DNA of 64,000 nt from Candidatus Sulfotelmatobacter sp. (GCA_030041475.1 JASHNU010000019.1:62001-126000); one strand, 5' to 3'. Positions 7,743 to 17,348 are shown, counted from the first letter of the stretch. The notes: a model not told the origin generated them from the letters alone. Made by a program: numbers and translations.

Positions 7743-9041
7743 ATGGGGAATCTTCAGTCCTTCGAGCGCACGGATTACCAGCAGGTAAAAGCGGACCTGC
7801 ATCGCAAGATCCTCGACCGTCTTGACCTGGAGAAACTGGGCAAGACGTCGGGCGATTCAGCGCGCGACGAAGTCCTTGTCGTCATTCGCAATGCGGTCAA
7901 CGCCGAAGTCGTCCCCCTCAGCTTTGCCGAACGCGAGCGCCTTTCACGCGAGATTCTCGACGAAATTTTCGGCCTCGGCCCGCTCGAGCCTCTGCTCAAG
8001 GACCCGACGGTCTCCGACATTCTGGTCAACAAATACGACCGCGTTTATATCGAGCGTGCGGGCAAACTCGAACTGACGCCGCTGTCGTTTAAGGACAACT
8101 CGCACCTCATGCAGATCATCGAGCGCATTGTTTCGCGCGTGGGACGGCGCGTGGATGAATCCTCTCCCATGGTCGACGCCCGCCTGGCCGACGGATCGCG
8201 CGTGAACGCCATTATCCCTCCGCTCGCCATTGACGGGCCTTGCCTGTCCATCCGCCGTTTCGGACGCGATCCGGTGACCGCACGGCAGATGATCGAGAAC
8301 CAGACTCTGACCGAGCCCATGCTGGAGTTGCTCTCCTCCATGGTCAAAGGCCGCCTGAACATCATCGTGTCGGGCGGAACCGGCGCGGGCAAAACGACTT
8401 TACTGAATGTGCTCTCAGGATACATTCCGAACTCCGACCGGATCGTCACCATCGAAGACGCCGCCGAACTTCAGCTCAAGCAGGAGCACGTGGTGCGCCT
8501 GGAAACGCGCCCGCCCAACATCGGAGGCAAAGGCGCGGTGCGGCAGCGGCAACTGGTGATCAATAGTCTGCGTATGCGCCCTGACCGCATCGTGGTGGGC
8601 GAGGTGCGCGGCGAAGAGGCCTTCGATATGCTCCAGGCTATGAACACGGGCCACGAGGGCTCGCTGACCACGGTGCACGCCAACTCGCCGCGCGACGCCA
8701 TGGCGCGCGTGGAAAACATGGTTTCCATGGCAAACCTGAACATTCCCGAGCGCGCCGTGCGGCAGCAGATTTCGTCGGCTGTACATGCGGTGGTTCAGAT
8801 CGCGCGCCTGTCTGACGGCACGCGCAAAGTGATCACGATTTCCGAGATCACGGGCATGGATGACGTGGATTCCATCGCCATGCAGGACATCTTTTCTTTT
8901 GACCGGACCGGGCTGGACGAAAGCGGAAAGGTGCGTGGCGTGTTCCGCGCCACCGGCGTGCGTCCGGAGTTCGCAGACCGGCTGGCAACCGCGGGAGCCC
9001 GCCTGCGACCGGCGTTGTTTGAATCGAGAGCCGAGGTCTGA
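7743..9041 (+). CDS. cpaF: Tad secretion motor ATPase CpaF/TadA
   Basis: A 432-residue type II/IV secretion ATPase that powers Flp pilus assembly as a cytoplasmic hexamer. An N-terminal domain (about 1-130; [19 protein letters not shown]) is followed by the RecA-like core with Walker [13 protein letters not shown] (about 215), an Asp box ([13 protein letters not shown]), Walker [13 protein letters not shown] and a His box [15 protein letters not shown]. Length and motifs fit the family. It is followed four bases later by tadB. Confidence 0.95.
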   Translation: MGNLQSFERTDYQQVKADLHRKILDRLDLEKLGKTSGDSARDEVLVVIRNAVNAEVVPLSFAERERLSREILDEIFGLGPLEPLLKDPTVSDILVNKYDRVYIERAGKLELTPLSFKDNSHLMQIIERIVSRVGRRVDESSPMVDARLADGSRVNAIIPPLAIDGPCLSIRRFGRDPVTARQMIENQTLTEPMLELLSSMVKGRLNIIVSGGTGAGKTTLLNVLSGYIPNSDRIVTIEDAAELQLKQEHVVRLETRPPNIGGKGAVRQRQLVINSLRMRPDRIVVGEVRGEEAFDMLQAMNTGHEGSLTTVHANSPRDAMARVENMVSMANLNIPERAVRQQISSAVHAVVQIARLSDGTRKVITISEITGMDDVDSIAMQDIFSFDRTGLDESGKVRGVFRATGVRPEFADRLATAGARLRPALFESRAEV

Positions 9042-9045
9042 CCGG

Positions 9046-10017
9046 ATGCCGAATCTTCTCATTGCCCTGCTGGTATGCATCGTGGTGGCGGTTGCCGCCT
9101 TCGCGATCATCTCGCTGTTCGACCAGCGCAGCGAACGTGCGCGCCTGATCCGAGAGCGCCTGGCGAGCGAGCGCAAAGCGCCCGAACGCGCGCCCGAAGA
9201 AGAACTCGCTCTCCTGCGCGACGAGCAACTGAGTCAAATCCCGGCAATCGATGCTCTGCTGCGCCGCTCCGAGCGAGTGTCGGCGGTGCAAAAAGTGCTG
9301 TCCCAGGCCGGCATGAGCATCCGCGCCGGCAATTTCCTGGGCGTGTGCGCACTGAGCGCAGTTGCTGGGGCGATCATCGGCTACTGGTTCGGCAAGCGCG
9401 TAGAAATCGCCTGGGTTTGCTTGCTGGTCGGTTTCATCTTGCCGTACTCATATGCTGCATTCAAACGCACCAAGCGCTTTGAAAAATTTGAGGAGCTGTT
9501 TCCGGAAGCGATTGACACGTTGGCTCGCGCTGTACGCGCCGGACACGCCTTCACCACGGCCCTGGAAATGATCACCAACGAAGTCGCCGAACCGGTGTCC
9601 GGCGAATTTCGCCAACTCTACGAAGAGCAGAAGTTCGGCATGCCGGTGCGCGATGCATTGTTCAACCTGACCGACCGCATGCCGCTGGTGGACGTCAAGT
9701 TCTTTGTCACAGCGGTCATGCTCCAGCGCGAGACAGGTGGCAACCTGGCGGAGATTCTTGACAATCTCTCATACGTCATCCGCGAGCGCTTCAAAATTCA
9801 GCGCCAGGTGCGGGTTTACACTGCGCAAGGACGGTTGACCATGGCTTTCCTGATGGGAATGCCGCCGGCGGTGGTGGGATTGCTGCTGATGATCAGTCCC
9901 GAGTTCGTGCGGCCCCTGTTTGTTGATCCCATCGGGCACTTTCTACTGGTGGCGGGCATCACTCTGCAGACCATCGGGTACTTCGCCATCAAGAAGATCA
10001 TCAAGATTCAGGTATAA
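9046..10017 (+). CDS. tadB: Tad inner-membrane platform protein TadB
   Basis: A 323-residue membrane protein of the T2SF/GspF family, which forms the inner-membrane platform on which CpaF acts. It has two N-terminal hydrophobic segments (LLIALLVCIVVAVAAFAII and a pair near residue 100-130), a cytoplasmic T2SF helical domain (EELFPEAIDTLARAVRAG, LQRETGGNLAEILDNLSYVI) and two C-terminal segments. ATG 9046 is chosen, four bases after the cpaF stop; the reading frame is open further upstream but that part overlaps cpaF. The gene is followed by tadC after two bases. Confidence 0.93.
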   Translation: MPNLLIALLVCIVVAVAAFAIISLFDQRSERARLIRERLASERKAPERAPEEELALLRDEQLSQIPAIDALLRRSERVSAVQKVLSQAGMSIRAGNFLGVCALSAVAGAIIGYWFGKRVEIAWVCLLVGFILPYSYAAFKRTKRFEKFEELFPEAIDTLARAVRAGHAFTTALEMITNEVAEPVSGEFRQLYEEQKFGMPVRDALFNLTDRMPLVDVKFFVTAVMLQRETGGNLAEILDNLSYVIRERFKIQRQVRVYTAQGRLTMAFLMGMPPAVVGLLLMISPEFVRPLFVDPIGHFLLVAGITLQTIGYFAIKKIIKIQV

Positions 10018-10019
10018 CG

Positions 10020-10916
10020 ATGCTGGCCCTCATTCTTGCCATTGTTGTGTGCTTGACGGTAGCCGGGGCGGTGTTCGCGTTCGGGGCGGCTGCCGTCACT
10101 CCCAGTTCGGTCTTGGGGGCGCGATTGCGCGCGCTCGGCGGGCAGGGGCAGGCGGTTGAAGCCAAGCCGGTGCTGCGCGAGCGCATCGAGCAGGCCCTCG
10201 ATCCACTCAGCAAAGCGATTCCGCTCTCTCCGGCAGATGTTTCCCGTACACGCCAGTGGCTGATTCAGGCGGGTTACCGCGACGCCAGCCATGTGAACTA
10301 TTACTTCGGCGCCCGCATTTTGGGTGGACTGGTCGGCTTCTGTCTGGTGGCGCTGATCTCCGGATTTAACAATCTACCGCTGCTGGCGGGCGTCACCGGC
10401 CTGGGATTCTTCCTGCCGCGCTTCTTCCTGAAGCGATTGATCAAAGACCGTCAGATGCGCATCCGCCTGGCTCTTCCCGACGCCCTCGACCTGACTGTCA
10501 TCTGCGTGGAAGCTGGTCTGGCGCTCGATCAAGCCATGTTGCGCGTGGGCCAGGACTTGCATCACGCCCATCCCGACCTGAGCGACGAATTCCATCTCGT
10601 GAACCTGGAGATGCGCGCGGGCAAGCCCCGCGCCGAAGCCCTGCGCAATCTGGTGGAGCGCACGGGGGTTGACGACATTCGGGCTCTCGTGGGTACACTC
10701 ATTCAGACGGATCGTTTCGGCACCAGCGTCGCCCAGGCCTTGCGCGTTCATTCCGATTCATTGCGCACGGCGCGGCGGCAACGGGCCGAAGAGCAGGCCG
10801 CCAAGACCACCATCAAGATGGTTCCTCCCCTGGTTGTGTTTGTTTTGCTGCCTTTCCTCTTCGTCACCGTGGGCCCGGCCTTGATCCAGGCCTACCGTTC
10901 TCTCGCGGGACACTGA
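10020..10916 (+). CDS. tadC: Tad inner-membrane platform protein TadC
   Basis: A 298-residue partner of TadB with the same T2SF domain: LPDALDLTVICVEAGLALDQ (about 155-175), LRNLVERTGVDDIRALVGTL and QTDRFGTSVAQALRVHSDSL, flanked by hydrophobic segments at the N-terminus, near residues 100-135, and at the C-terminus. TadB and TadC are thought to form a heteromeric platform. It starts two bases after tadB. A 6-base hairpin (GATCGT/ACGATC, 10929-10945) follows the stop. No TadD, TadE, TadF or TadG gene follows, so the locus is short. Confidence 0.93.
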   Translation: MLALILAIVVCLTVAGAVFAFGAAAVTPSSVLGARLRALGGQGQAVEAKPVLRERIEQALDPLSKAIPLSPADVSRTRQWLIQAGYRDASHVNYYFGARILGGLVGFCLVALISGFNNLPLLAGVTGLGFFLPRFFLKRLIKDRQMRIRLALPDALDLTVICVEAGLALDQAMLRVGQDLHHAHPDLSDEFHLVNLEMRAGKPRAEALRNLVERTGVDDIRALVGTLIQTDRFGTSVAQALRVHSDSLRTARRQRAEEQAAKTTIKMVPPLVVFVLLPFLFVTVGPALIQAYRSLAGH

Positions 10917-11004
10917 AAAGCCGCGCGAGATCGTCTGGCACGATCGTTCAATAGGCAAGATCATCAAGGCACGGCAGAATTGCATCAAGGAGCCTTCGAA
11001 CGGG

Positions 11005-11421
11005 ATGCCCGCATTCGTTTCAGGTGAGATCTACAGAGGCAAAGCCTTCAACCGCACCCGCGAGATTCCCCTGGCCACGTCGCTTGCCGTCGCGGACACG
11101 CACTGGACGCGCCTGCGCGGCTTGCTGGGCACGTCGGCGGATGACTTTCGTAACGGACGCGGCCTCTGGATTGTGCCCTGTCACGGCGTTCATACTTTGG
11201 GCATGGCATTTCCGATCGATGTGGTTTATCTGGATCGAGCGCTGACCGTGGTTCACATCCAGAACGAGCTGCGGCCGTGGCGGTTTGCTCCGGTGCGCAC
11301 GCAGGCGGCTTCTGTGCTCGAACTACCGAGTCGAACGGCTGTGGAAACCGGAACTGCAATCGGGGATAGAATTGAGATCAACCTGGGCCAAAGAGCGGAT
11401 GGGGCTTGCCCAAAAAGTTGA
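11005..11421 (+). CDS. DUF192 family protein
   Basis: A 138-residue protein that matches DUF192 in its core: TRLRGLLGTSADDFRNGRGL, then WIVPCHGVHTLGMAFPIDVV with the family's C-x-H-T-x-x-M-x-F-x-I-D pattern, then VVHIQNELRPWRFAP and a VLELPSRTAVETGTAIGD-like end. DUF192 members are small beta-rich proteins, often exported, of unknown function; this one has no signal peptide. An AAGGAG ribosome site lies 12 bases before ATG 11005. The position directly after tadC suggests co-transcription with the pilus genes, but a role in pilus assembly is only a guess. Confidence 0.8.
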   Translation: MPAFVSGEIYRGKAFNRTREIPLATSLAVADTHWTRLRGLLGTSADDFRNGRGLWIVPCHGVHTLGMAFPIDVVYLDRALTVVHIQNELRPWRFAPVRTQAASVLELPSRTAVETGTAIGDRIEINLGQRADGACPKS

Positions 11422-11484
11422 CTCCCTCAGCAACCTTACGCAGGATCCTGCAATTCAATTGTGGTAGCAAAATCGGGCTGAGAT

Positions 11485-14022
11485 TTGGTTGAAGTGCTCC
11501 AACTCGAAGAGATCGCCTTGCGGCAGCGCCATGATTCGCCTCGGCTGCTGGTGGAGTGGTCTTCGCCGTGGCGGGAGTTCCAGAGCTCCATCCGGCCGGC
11601 TCTGGCGCGGTCGGAGGCGCGGCTGGCGGGAGAAGCTCCGTTTGGGGTCATTCCGCTGCGGATTATGATCCCGAGCTGGCTCCTCGAAGCCTTTCTGATC
11701 TTCTGCGCGATTGTAATCCCAACGAAGCTGGCCCAACTGCGGCCGTACGTCGCCCCGAGGCTCAGCAGCCATGACGTGATTTACTACACGGGAGACGAAC
11801 TTCCGCGAACCGAGGATCTGGGCGGCGCGGAGTCGGGACGACGGGGACGCGCCGGCGGCAACGAGGCCCACCACCGCACGCAGACCATCCGCATCGCACG
11901 CGGAGGCAACCTGGTTCCGAAGGTTGTGGACGCGCCCAACCTAAAGCTGCCATCTTCTAAGGACGCGGTCGCCAATCTGCTCGCTATTAGGCCGGTTCCC
12001 GGCCCGCCGCCGTCGGAAGGATTGCGCGCGACGCGGTCCGCGCCCAGCCTGACGGCCACGCTGATCGCGCCTCCGGCCAATGTGATTCGCGATTACACCC
12101 GCAATGGCATCCAGCTGGATTCGATGATACCGCCCGCCCCTTCAGTGACGCGCGATACGCCGCTGATAGCGCCCAACATCAGCGCGACGCTGATTCCGCC
12201 TGCGCCGACGGTTTCGCGCGATCGCACGCTGGTCGCACCCGCGCTGGCCCCAGCAGTAATTCCTCCCGCACCCAGCGTCTCGCGTGATCGCACACAGAAT
12301 TCGCCCTCGCTCAACGCTTCGGTCGTCGCGCCCGCTCCCAGCGTGAGCCGCGACAAGAGCCGCTCGGCCCCATCACTGCCCGCGAGCGTGATTCCTCCCG
12401 CCCCCGGCGGTGTGACCCGCGAAATCACGACCTCGCCCGTGCAGATGGCGAATGTCGCCGTTGTGCCGCCTCCGGTGTCAGCGCCGGAGCGTGCAAGCTC
12501 GCGCAATCCGAAATTGGCCATGCCTGCCCCGACCGTAATTGCGCCGCCGCCGTCGTCCGACGTTTCGCAGGACATGCGGCGCCTGGCTAGCGGCAGCGTG
12601 CCTGATCAGTCGAAGACGGTCGTTCCTCCACCGCCAACGCCTTCCAGCAGCGGATCGTTCATGAGCAGCCTGATCGGAAGAATTTTCGGCCCGTCGGAGG
12701 TTGTGCCTCCGCCGCCCGCAGTGAATGCGGGTGCCGCTCGCAGCTCGGGCGCGTCGCTCTCCGCCAATGTCGTCCCGCCGCCGCCGAGCGTCAGTGAAGG
12801 CACGGGCGCTGCGGGCAATCCGCGCGGCGCACGCAACGGCGCGGGCACAACTCTGGGATCGAATGTGATCGCACCGCCTCCGGTGGCTGGCGTTTCAGGA
12901 GGAACCGGCACTCGCTCGCTGGCGTCCTCGACTGCACCGCAACAGGGCATGCCAAGCGTAGTTCCACCTCCGCCGGCGCTCTCGGGCCCGGGAGGCGGAA
13001 CGGAGAAGATTGGCGGCAGCGCGGGAGCCGGCGGCAATCTGCTGGCGAATAACGTCGTGCCGCCTCCGCCGTCGGTTAGCGGTGGAGCGGGGGTCGCTGG
13101 CGCCGGCTCGGGACGCAAAGGATCGGGACTGGGCGGGCCGATGGACATGGGATCGGCGGTGGCGCCTCCGTCCAGCGGCGGGAGTGATCCAAGGGCGGGA
13201 GTAGTGATCTCAAGCCAGCCAGGCTCTAAGGTTGGGTTGCCTTCTACAGGAGGGACGGGTTCGATTGCTCTGTCGCCCACGGGCGGAGATAAACCCGGCC
13301 TTGGCGGTTCTGGTGGCGGTACCGGCATCGGGCATGGAAACGGCCCGGGCAGCGGTATGAGCGGCTCAGGCACGGGTGCGGGAAAATCCGGCGCTGGACT
13401 TGGCTCAGATCCTGCGGCCCGCGGTGGAATCTCGCCCAGTCCCGGCCCTGGTGGCGCGGGCAATGCGCCTGGCGGCATTCCTCCGGTTCCGGGCGTTTCG
13501 GTTACAGGAGGCAGCAGCCAGATCACGCTTCCCAGCTTCGGATCTGATCCAGCAGCAGTCGATCCCTCACCGGCGCATTCACCGCTCAAGCCCAGACAGA
13601 CGCTGGGAGTGGATGTAGTCTCCACCGCATCTTCGGCCGGCGCGTTCGCGCCCTACAAGAATCTGCTGCGCGGCGAAAAGCACACCAGCTACATCGACAC
13701 GACCTTGGGCACAGTCGTCATGGAATATGCCGACGAATCCGCGGCTGGGCATCCCTACACCGGGCCGTTAGTTGCTCCCCAACAAGTCCGCGCGGATTTG
13801 CCCTCGGGCCTGCCCCGCGCGCAGATGGTCATCGCCTGCGTTCTCGATATAGAGGGGAACCTAAGGAACCCCCGTGTACTCGAGCCGGGGCCGGCCGAGA
13901 TGACCGCAAAGGTGCTCGCAGCCCTGCGCAGCTGGAAGTTTCAACCCGCCGTCCGCTCCGGACAGCCGGTGGAAGTCACCGCCATCCTGGGTTTCAATAT
14001 CAACACCGACGACCGGTTCTAG
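11485..14022 (+). CDS. Very large Pro/Gly-rich TonB-domain protein
   Basis: An 845-residue predicted inner-membrane-anchored protein. A basic cytoplasmic N-terminus (1-55) is followed by one membrane segment (about 56-80), then a long low-complexity periplasmic region: about seven repeats of a roughly 22-residue unit with core IPPAPSVSRD (about 190-370), five VVPPPPSV-type units separated by Gly/Ser-rich stretches (to about 540), and a glycine-rich section (to about 680). The C-terminus (about 765-845) is a TonB-like domain (GLPRAQMVIACVLDIEGNLR, AALRSWKFQPAVRSGQPVEV). TonB proteins couple inner-membrane energy to outer-membrane proteins; most are 220-350 residues. The start is TTG 11485; GTG 11494 is an alternative. 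No exbB/exbD is adjacent. Confidence 0.75.
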   Translation: MVEVLQLEEIALRQRHDSPRLLVEWSSPWREFQSSIRPALARSEARLAGEAPFGVIPLRIMIPSWLLEAFLIFCAIVIPTKLAQLRPYVAPRLSSHDVIYYTGDELPRTEDLGGAESGRRGRAGGNEAHHRTQTIRIARGGNLVPKVVDAPNLKLPSSKDAVANLLAIRPVPGPPPSEGLRATRSAPSLTATLIAPPANVIRDYTRNGIQLDSMIPPAPSVTRDTPLIAPNISATLIPPAPTVSRDRTLVAPALAPAVIPPAPSVSRDRTQNSPSLNASVVAPAPSVSRDKSRSAPSLPASVIPPAPGGVTREITTSPVQMANVAVVPPPVSAPERASSRNPKLAMPAPTVIAPPPSSDVSQDMRRLASGSVPDQSKTVVPPPPTPSSSGSFMSSLIGRIFGPSEVVPPPPAVNAGAARSSGASLSANVVPPPPSVSEGTGAAGNPRGARNGAGTTLGSNVIAPPPVAGVSGGTGTRSLASSTAPQQGMPSVVPPPPALSGPGGGTEKIGGSAGAGGNLLANNVVPPPPSVSGGAGVAGAGSGRKGSGLGGPMDMGSAVAPPSSGGSDPRAGVVISSQPGSKVGLPSTGGTGSIALSPTGGDKPGLGGSGGGTGIGHGNGPGSGMSGSGTGAGKSGAGLGSDPAARGGISPSPGPGGAGNAPGGIPPVPGVSVTGGSSQITLPSFGSDPAAVDPSPAHSPLKPRQTLGVDVVSTASSAGAFAPYKNLLRGEKHTSYIDTTLGTVVMEYADESAAGHPYTGPLVAPQQVRADLPSGLPRAQMVIACVLDIEGNLRNPRVLEPGPAEMTAKVLAALRSWKFQPAVRSGQPVEVTAILGFNINTDDRF

Positions 14023-14041
14023 CCCATACAGGGTTTGGGAA

Positions 14042-14061
14042 GGCGCGGCTTCAGCCGTGCC
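14042..14061. repeat. REP-like palindrome
   Basis: GGCGCGGCT-TC-AGCCGTGCC, 9-base arms (one G-T pair) around a two-base TC centre. It has exactly the same architecture as the element at 57938-57957, so both appear to belong to one family of repetitive extragenic palindromes. It lies in the gap between two convergent genes, where such elements are common. Confidence 0.6.
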
Positions 14062-14151
14062 GCAAAGTGGCGAAACGATTCTTGCGCCTTTAGACGCTGG
14101 GGGCGGGTGCTTTCCAACATCTGACGAGCTGCTCGAGACGACAGCGCAACC

Positions 14152-15705
14152 TCATTTCGCGCTGCGCTTTATGCTGCGGCGTGCCGGCGGCTTCACACCC
14201 TTTTCCGGTCGCTCCTGTTCGATCTTGTCCGACAGCTTGTGCAGCGGCTTGTCGTGCGCGGAGGAGAGCTGGCGCGCAGACATGGCTACCGACAAACCCT
14301 GAGCCGTGTAGATCGCTTCGTCGAAAGTCGTCCCTGAATTTGCCGTCGCTACGGCGAACACCCCGTGCGGCACGCCATTGGTGAAGGCAGTAGCGATGTA
14401 GTCTCCCACCATCAATCCATTCTGCGAATTGGGCAGCCAGGTGAGCTGCATCGGCCCGGCGATCGTCGTGGGAGCATTCCAGGTCGTGCCTCCGTTCGCC
14501 GACGAAATAAAACCAACGATCAGCTGGCACGTTGCTGTAGTGCAGTTCGATTGCGAATAGTAGTAGTAGTGGATCGCCACGTGGGCGCTGGCGCCTGAGG
14601 TCGCGGGATCGATTGAGATGCCGGGAATGAAATGGTCCACTGTACTCGTCGTATCGTCGATCGGGATGCGATTCACTGCGCTCCAGTTCAGGCCGTCCGC
14701 CGAAGTCACGTAGACCAGATCGTTGGTAGTGCACCCGGCACGGAAGCGGCAATCCTCCCAGACGATCCAGACTGTGCCCCCTCCGTCAATTGCGGCTCCG
14801 GGCAACGGACCGCTGCGGATACCACCTGCGTCGGTGTGGGCCTGAATCTCGGTGATGGTCTCGAGCGCCCCCCAGCTCGCGCCGCCGTTGGTCGAAGTGA
14901 ATGCGCCAATCGTGGAAAACGGCTCATTGGGCAGGCCTTCAATCGACACTACGACTGTCCCGTTGGGCTGCACCAGGGGTTGGCCCCCGATGCCGTCGTC
15001 CAGACTCGCCGTCGAAATCGGCGCACTCCAGCTGAGGCCGCCGTCGCTCGAAGTGCTCATGTAGATCTGGTCGTTCTGGCCGGGGGCATCGAACTCGACG
15101 TAGCAATTGCCGTAGTAGGGGCTGGAGGTCCAGGTGTCGCAGACGATCCAGTTCTTGTCGGAGTCGTTGAAGCCGGCAGCGACGTTGACCGGACTGTTCC
15201 ACGACATTCCGTCGGTGGAGCGGCTGACCAAGACCGCCGGTGTTGACAGCGTGCCCGAAATCGGCAGCGACGAGATCATCCACACCTGATGCTTGGCGTC
15301 GTATGCCACGACGGGATCGCTGGCCGCGTCGTACGGGCCAGTTCCCTCACCCGTGGTCAGGCCGGGCAAAAAGCCGTGGGTCCAGGTGGTGCCGCCGTCA
15401 GTCGATGTCGCCCACCCTATGTCGGTCGCGCCGCCGCCGGGCCCGGGAGACTTCGGAAAGCGCCCAACCTGGAACGTCGCCACCAGGGTGGAGCCGTTGG
15501 CCAGCATGTGCGGCTCGACTTCGGTGGCATGCTGCGCTGGGCCGGCTGTGTAGGGATCGGTGCTCAGCTGCGTGAGATTGGGGCCGACCGGATTCTCCGG
15601 CTGCGTCGAAGACGAGTGTGACGGACACGCACCCAGCAGCGCGATCGCGGCCAACAGAAAGAAAAACTTCGTGCTGTGGAGCAGTGTGCCGAATTCTTTA
15701 CTCAT
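14152..15705 (-). CDS. Asp-box (BNR/sialidase-like) lipoprotein
   Basis: A 517-residue secreted protein. The N-terminus is a lipoprotein signal (FFFLLAAIALLGAC, lipobox LLGAC), so it is probably lipid-anchored. The body carries repeated Asp-box motifs of beta-propellers: STDGGTTWTHG, SSDGGLSWSAP, STNGGASWG and SANGGTTWNAP. This fold occurs in sialidases and in many non-enzymatic secreted proteins; no complete sialidase active site (arginine triad) could be assigned. A paralog of similar length lies immediately upstream at 15764-17296 and shares most motifs, including a basic C-terminal tail after HKLSDKIE. The function is unknown. Confidence 0.75.
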   Translation of the reverse strand: MSKEFGTLLHSTKFFFLLAAIALLGACPSHSSSTQPENPVGPNLTQLSTDPYTAGPAQHATEVEPHMLANGSTLVATFQVGRFPKSPGPGGGATDIGWATSTDGGTTWTHGFLPGLTTGEGTGPYDAASDPVVAYDAKHQVWMISSLPISGTLSTPAVLVSRSTDGMSWNSPVNVAAGFNDSDKNWIVCDTWTSSPYYGNCYVEFDAPGQNDQIYMSTSSDGGLSWSAPISTASLDDGIGGQPLVQPNGTVVVSIEGLPNEPFSTIGAFTSTNGGASWGALETITEIQAHTDAGGIRSGPLPGAAIDGGGTVWIVWEDCRFRAGCTTNDLVYVTSADGLNWSAVNRIPIDDTTSTVDHFIPGISIDPATSGASAHVAIHYYYYSQSNCTTATCQLIVGFISSANGGTTWNAPTTIAGPMQLTWLPNSQNGLMVGDYIATAFTNGVPHGVFAVATANSGTTFDEAIYTAQGLSVAMSARQLSSAHDKPLHKLSDKIEQERPEKGVKPPARRSIKRSAK

Positions 15706-15763
15706 GCGACTTCCCTACGTCCTAATACCACGACCCTCTGCCCCGCGAAAGATAACTCCCTAG

Positions 15764-17296
15764 CTACTTCGCGCTGCGGTTGGCCCGGCGCGAGGGTGGA
15801 ATGCCTTTTTCCGGCTGCTCCTTCTCAATCTTGTCGGAGAGCTTGTGCAGCGGCTTGTCGTTCGCCGAGGATAAGACAGCTCCCTCCACCGGCACGCTCA
15901 GTCCCTGAGCAGTGTACGTGGCTTCGTTGAAGGTGCTCCCGGACTTCGCCGTCGCGACGGCGAATACGCCGTGCGGAACACCGTTCGTAAATGCAGTCGC
16001 GATGTAGTCGCCCACCATCAGCCCGTTCTGCGAATTGGGCAGCCAGGTCACCTTCATCGGCCCGGCCAGCTTGATCGGTTTGTTCCAGGTCGTTCCACCG
16101 TTCGGCGAAGAAATGTAGCCGACGTAAAGTTCGCAAGTTGAACTGGTGCAGTTGCTCTTCGAGTACCAGTAAAAGTGAATGCCGACGTGCGCCCCGGTAC
16201 CCGACGTTGCCGGATCGATGCCGATGCCGGGAATGAAATGATCCAAACTGCTCGTGACGGGATCGATAGGAACGCGCGTGACAGTGCTCCAGGTGGTGCC
16301 GTTGCTGGAGGTGCTGTACACGAGGTCGTTGGTGGAGCAACTGGCGCGAAATCGGCAGTCCTCCCACACGACCCACACGGTTCCAGCGCCGTCGATGGCT
16401 GCCGAAGGCAGCGGCCCGCTGCGGATTCCTCCCGCATCGATATGGCTCTGAATGTTGCTGATGGTAACCGGCGTGGACCAACTGGCGCCGCCATTGGTGG
16501 AAACGAACGACGACATGTTGTTGGTCTCGATCGGCACGACCACGGTTCCATTCGGTTGCACCAGCGGCTGCCCGCCGATTCCGAAAGAAGCGGTCGGTGT
16601 GGTCTCGGCCGGTGACGACCAAGTCAACCCACCGTCGCTCGAGGTGCTCATAAGAATTAAATCGTCCAAGGACGGGTTGTCCCACTCTACATAGCAATTG
16701 CCGTAGTACGGGCTGCTCGAAAAGCTGTCGCACACGATCCAGTTCTTGTCGGAATTGCTGGACGTCGCATCGACGCTGACCGGATTGTTCCAGGTAGAGC
16801 CGCCGTCGGTCGAGCGGCTCACCACCACTGCCGGCGTCGAAGAGGTATTGGAAATGGGCAGCGAGGCGATCATCCAAACGTTGTGCTTCGCGTCATACGC
16901 TACCTCGGGATCGCTGGCTGCGCTGTACGGGCCGCTTCCTTCGCCCACTGTCAAGCCGGGTAAAAATCCGTGGGTCCAGGTGTTGCCGCCGTCGGTGGAC
17001 GTGGCCCATCCGATGTCGGTCGCGCCCGCACCCGGCGGCGACGAGGCCGGAATCCGCCCCACCTGAAACGCCGCCACCAGCGTGGAACCGTTTGCCAGAA
17101 CATGCGGTTCAACCTCGGTGGCATGTTGCCCCGGGGGGACCGTAAACGGGTCCGAGCTGATCTGGGTCAGGCTGACAGCGGGAGCGACGGCAGGCGCCTG
17201 TGCGGAAATCATCCCAGCTGCGGCCAGAAAAAGTATAAGGACTATAAGGGCCGGGATCAGGCTCAAGCGAGCTGGAGCGCAAGAAACTCGTTTCAT
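15764..17296 (-). CDS. Asp-box (BNR/sialidase-like) secreted protein, tandem paralog
   Basis: A 510-residue exported protein with a standard Sec signal peptide (LIPALIVLILFLAAAGMISA) and no lipobox cysteine, unlike its downstream neighbour. Asp-box repeats: STDGGNTWTHG, STDGGSTWNNP, SSDGGLTWSSP, STNGGASWSTP and SPNGGTTWNKP, indicating a beta-propeller. Long stretches are the same in both copies (QHATEVEPH-LANGSTLVA, NWIVCD-SSPYYGNCYVE), so this is a tandem duplication with diverged localisation. A GAGGAAG ribosome site precedes ATG 17296. The upstream region holds three direct repeats and a palindrome (17349-17427) that may control it. Confidence 0.75.
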   Translation of the reverse strand: MKRVSCAPARLSLIPALIVLILFLAAAGMISAQAPAVAPAVSLTQISSDPFTVPPGQHATEVEPHVLANGSTLVAAFQVGRIPASSPPGAGATDIGWATSTDGGNTWTHGFLPGLTVGEGSGPYSAASDPEVAYDAKHNVWMIASLPISNTSSTPAVVVSRSTDGGSTWNNPVSVDATSSNSDKNWIVCDSFSSSPYYGNCYVEWDNPSLDDLILMSTSSDGGLTWSSPAETTPTASFGIGGQPLVQPNGTVVVPIETNNMSSFVSTNGGASWSTPVTISNIQSHIDAGGIRSGPLPSAAIDGAGTVWVVWEDCRFRASCSTNDLVYSTSSNGTTWSTVTRVPIDPVTSSLDHFIPGIGIDPATSGTGAHVGIHFYWYSKSNCTSSTCELYVGYISSPNGGTTWNKPIKLAGPMKVTWLPNSQNGLMVGDYIATAFTNGVPHGVFAVATAKSGSTFNEATYTAQGLSVPVEGAVLSSANDKPLHKLSDKIEKEQPEKGIPPSRRANRSAK

Positions 17297-17348
17297 CAGA
17301 TCTTCCTCAAATCGACTTTGTACGCAGAGTAGTTGGACGAATTTTTCC

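Noticed and set aside
12100-12450. Regularly spaced repeats that could suggest a CRISPR array
   Set aside because: The repeats are imperfect, keep the codon frame and encode IPPAPSVSRD-type units of the TonB-like protein; there are no unique spacers and no cas genes.
12606-13625. Pro/Gly-rich frame antisense to the large TonB-domain protein
   Set aside because: The repeat composition is mirrored on both strands; only the plus frame has a membrane anchor and TonB-like end.
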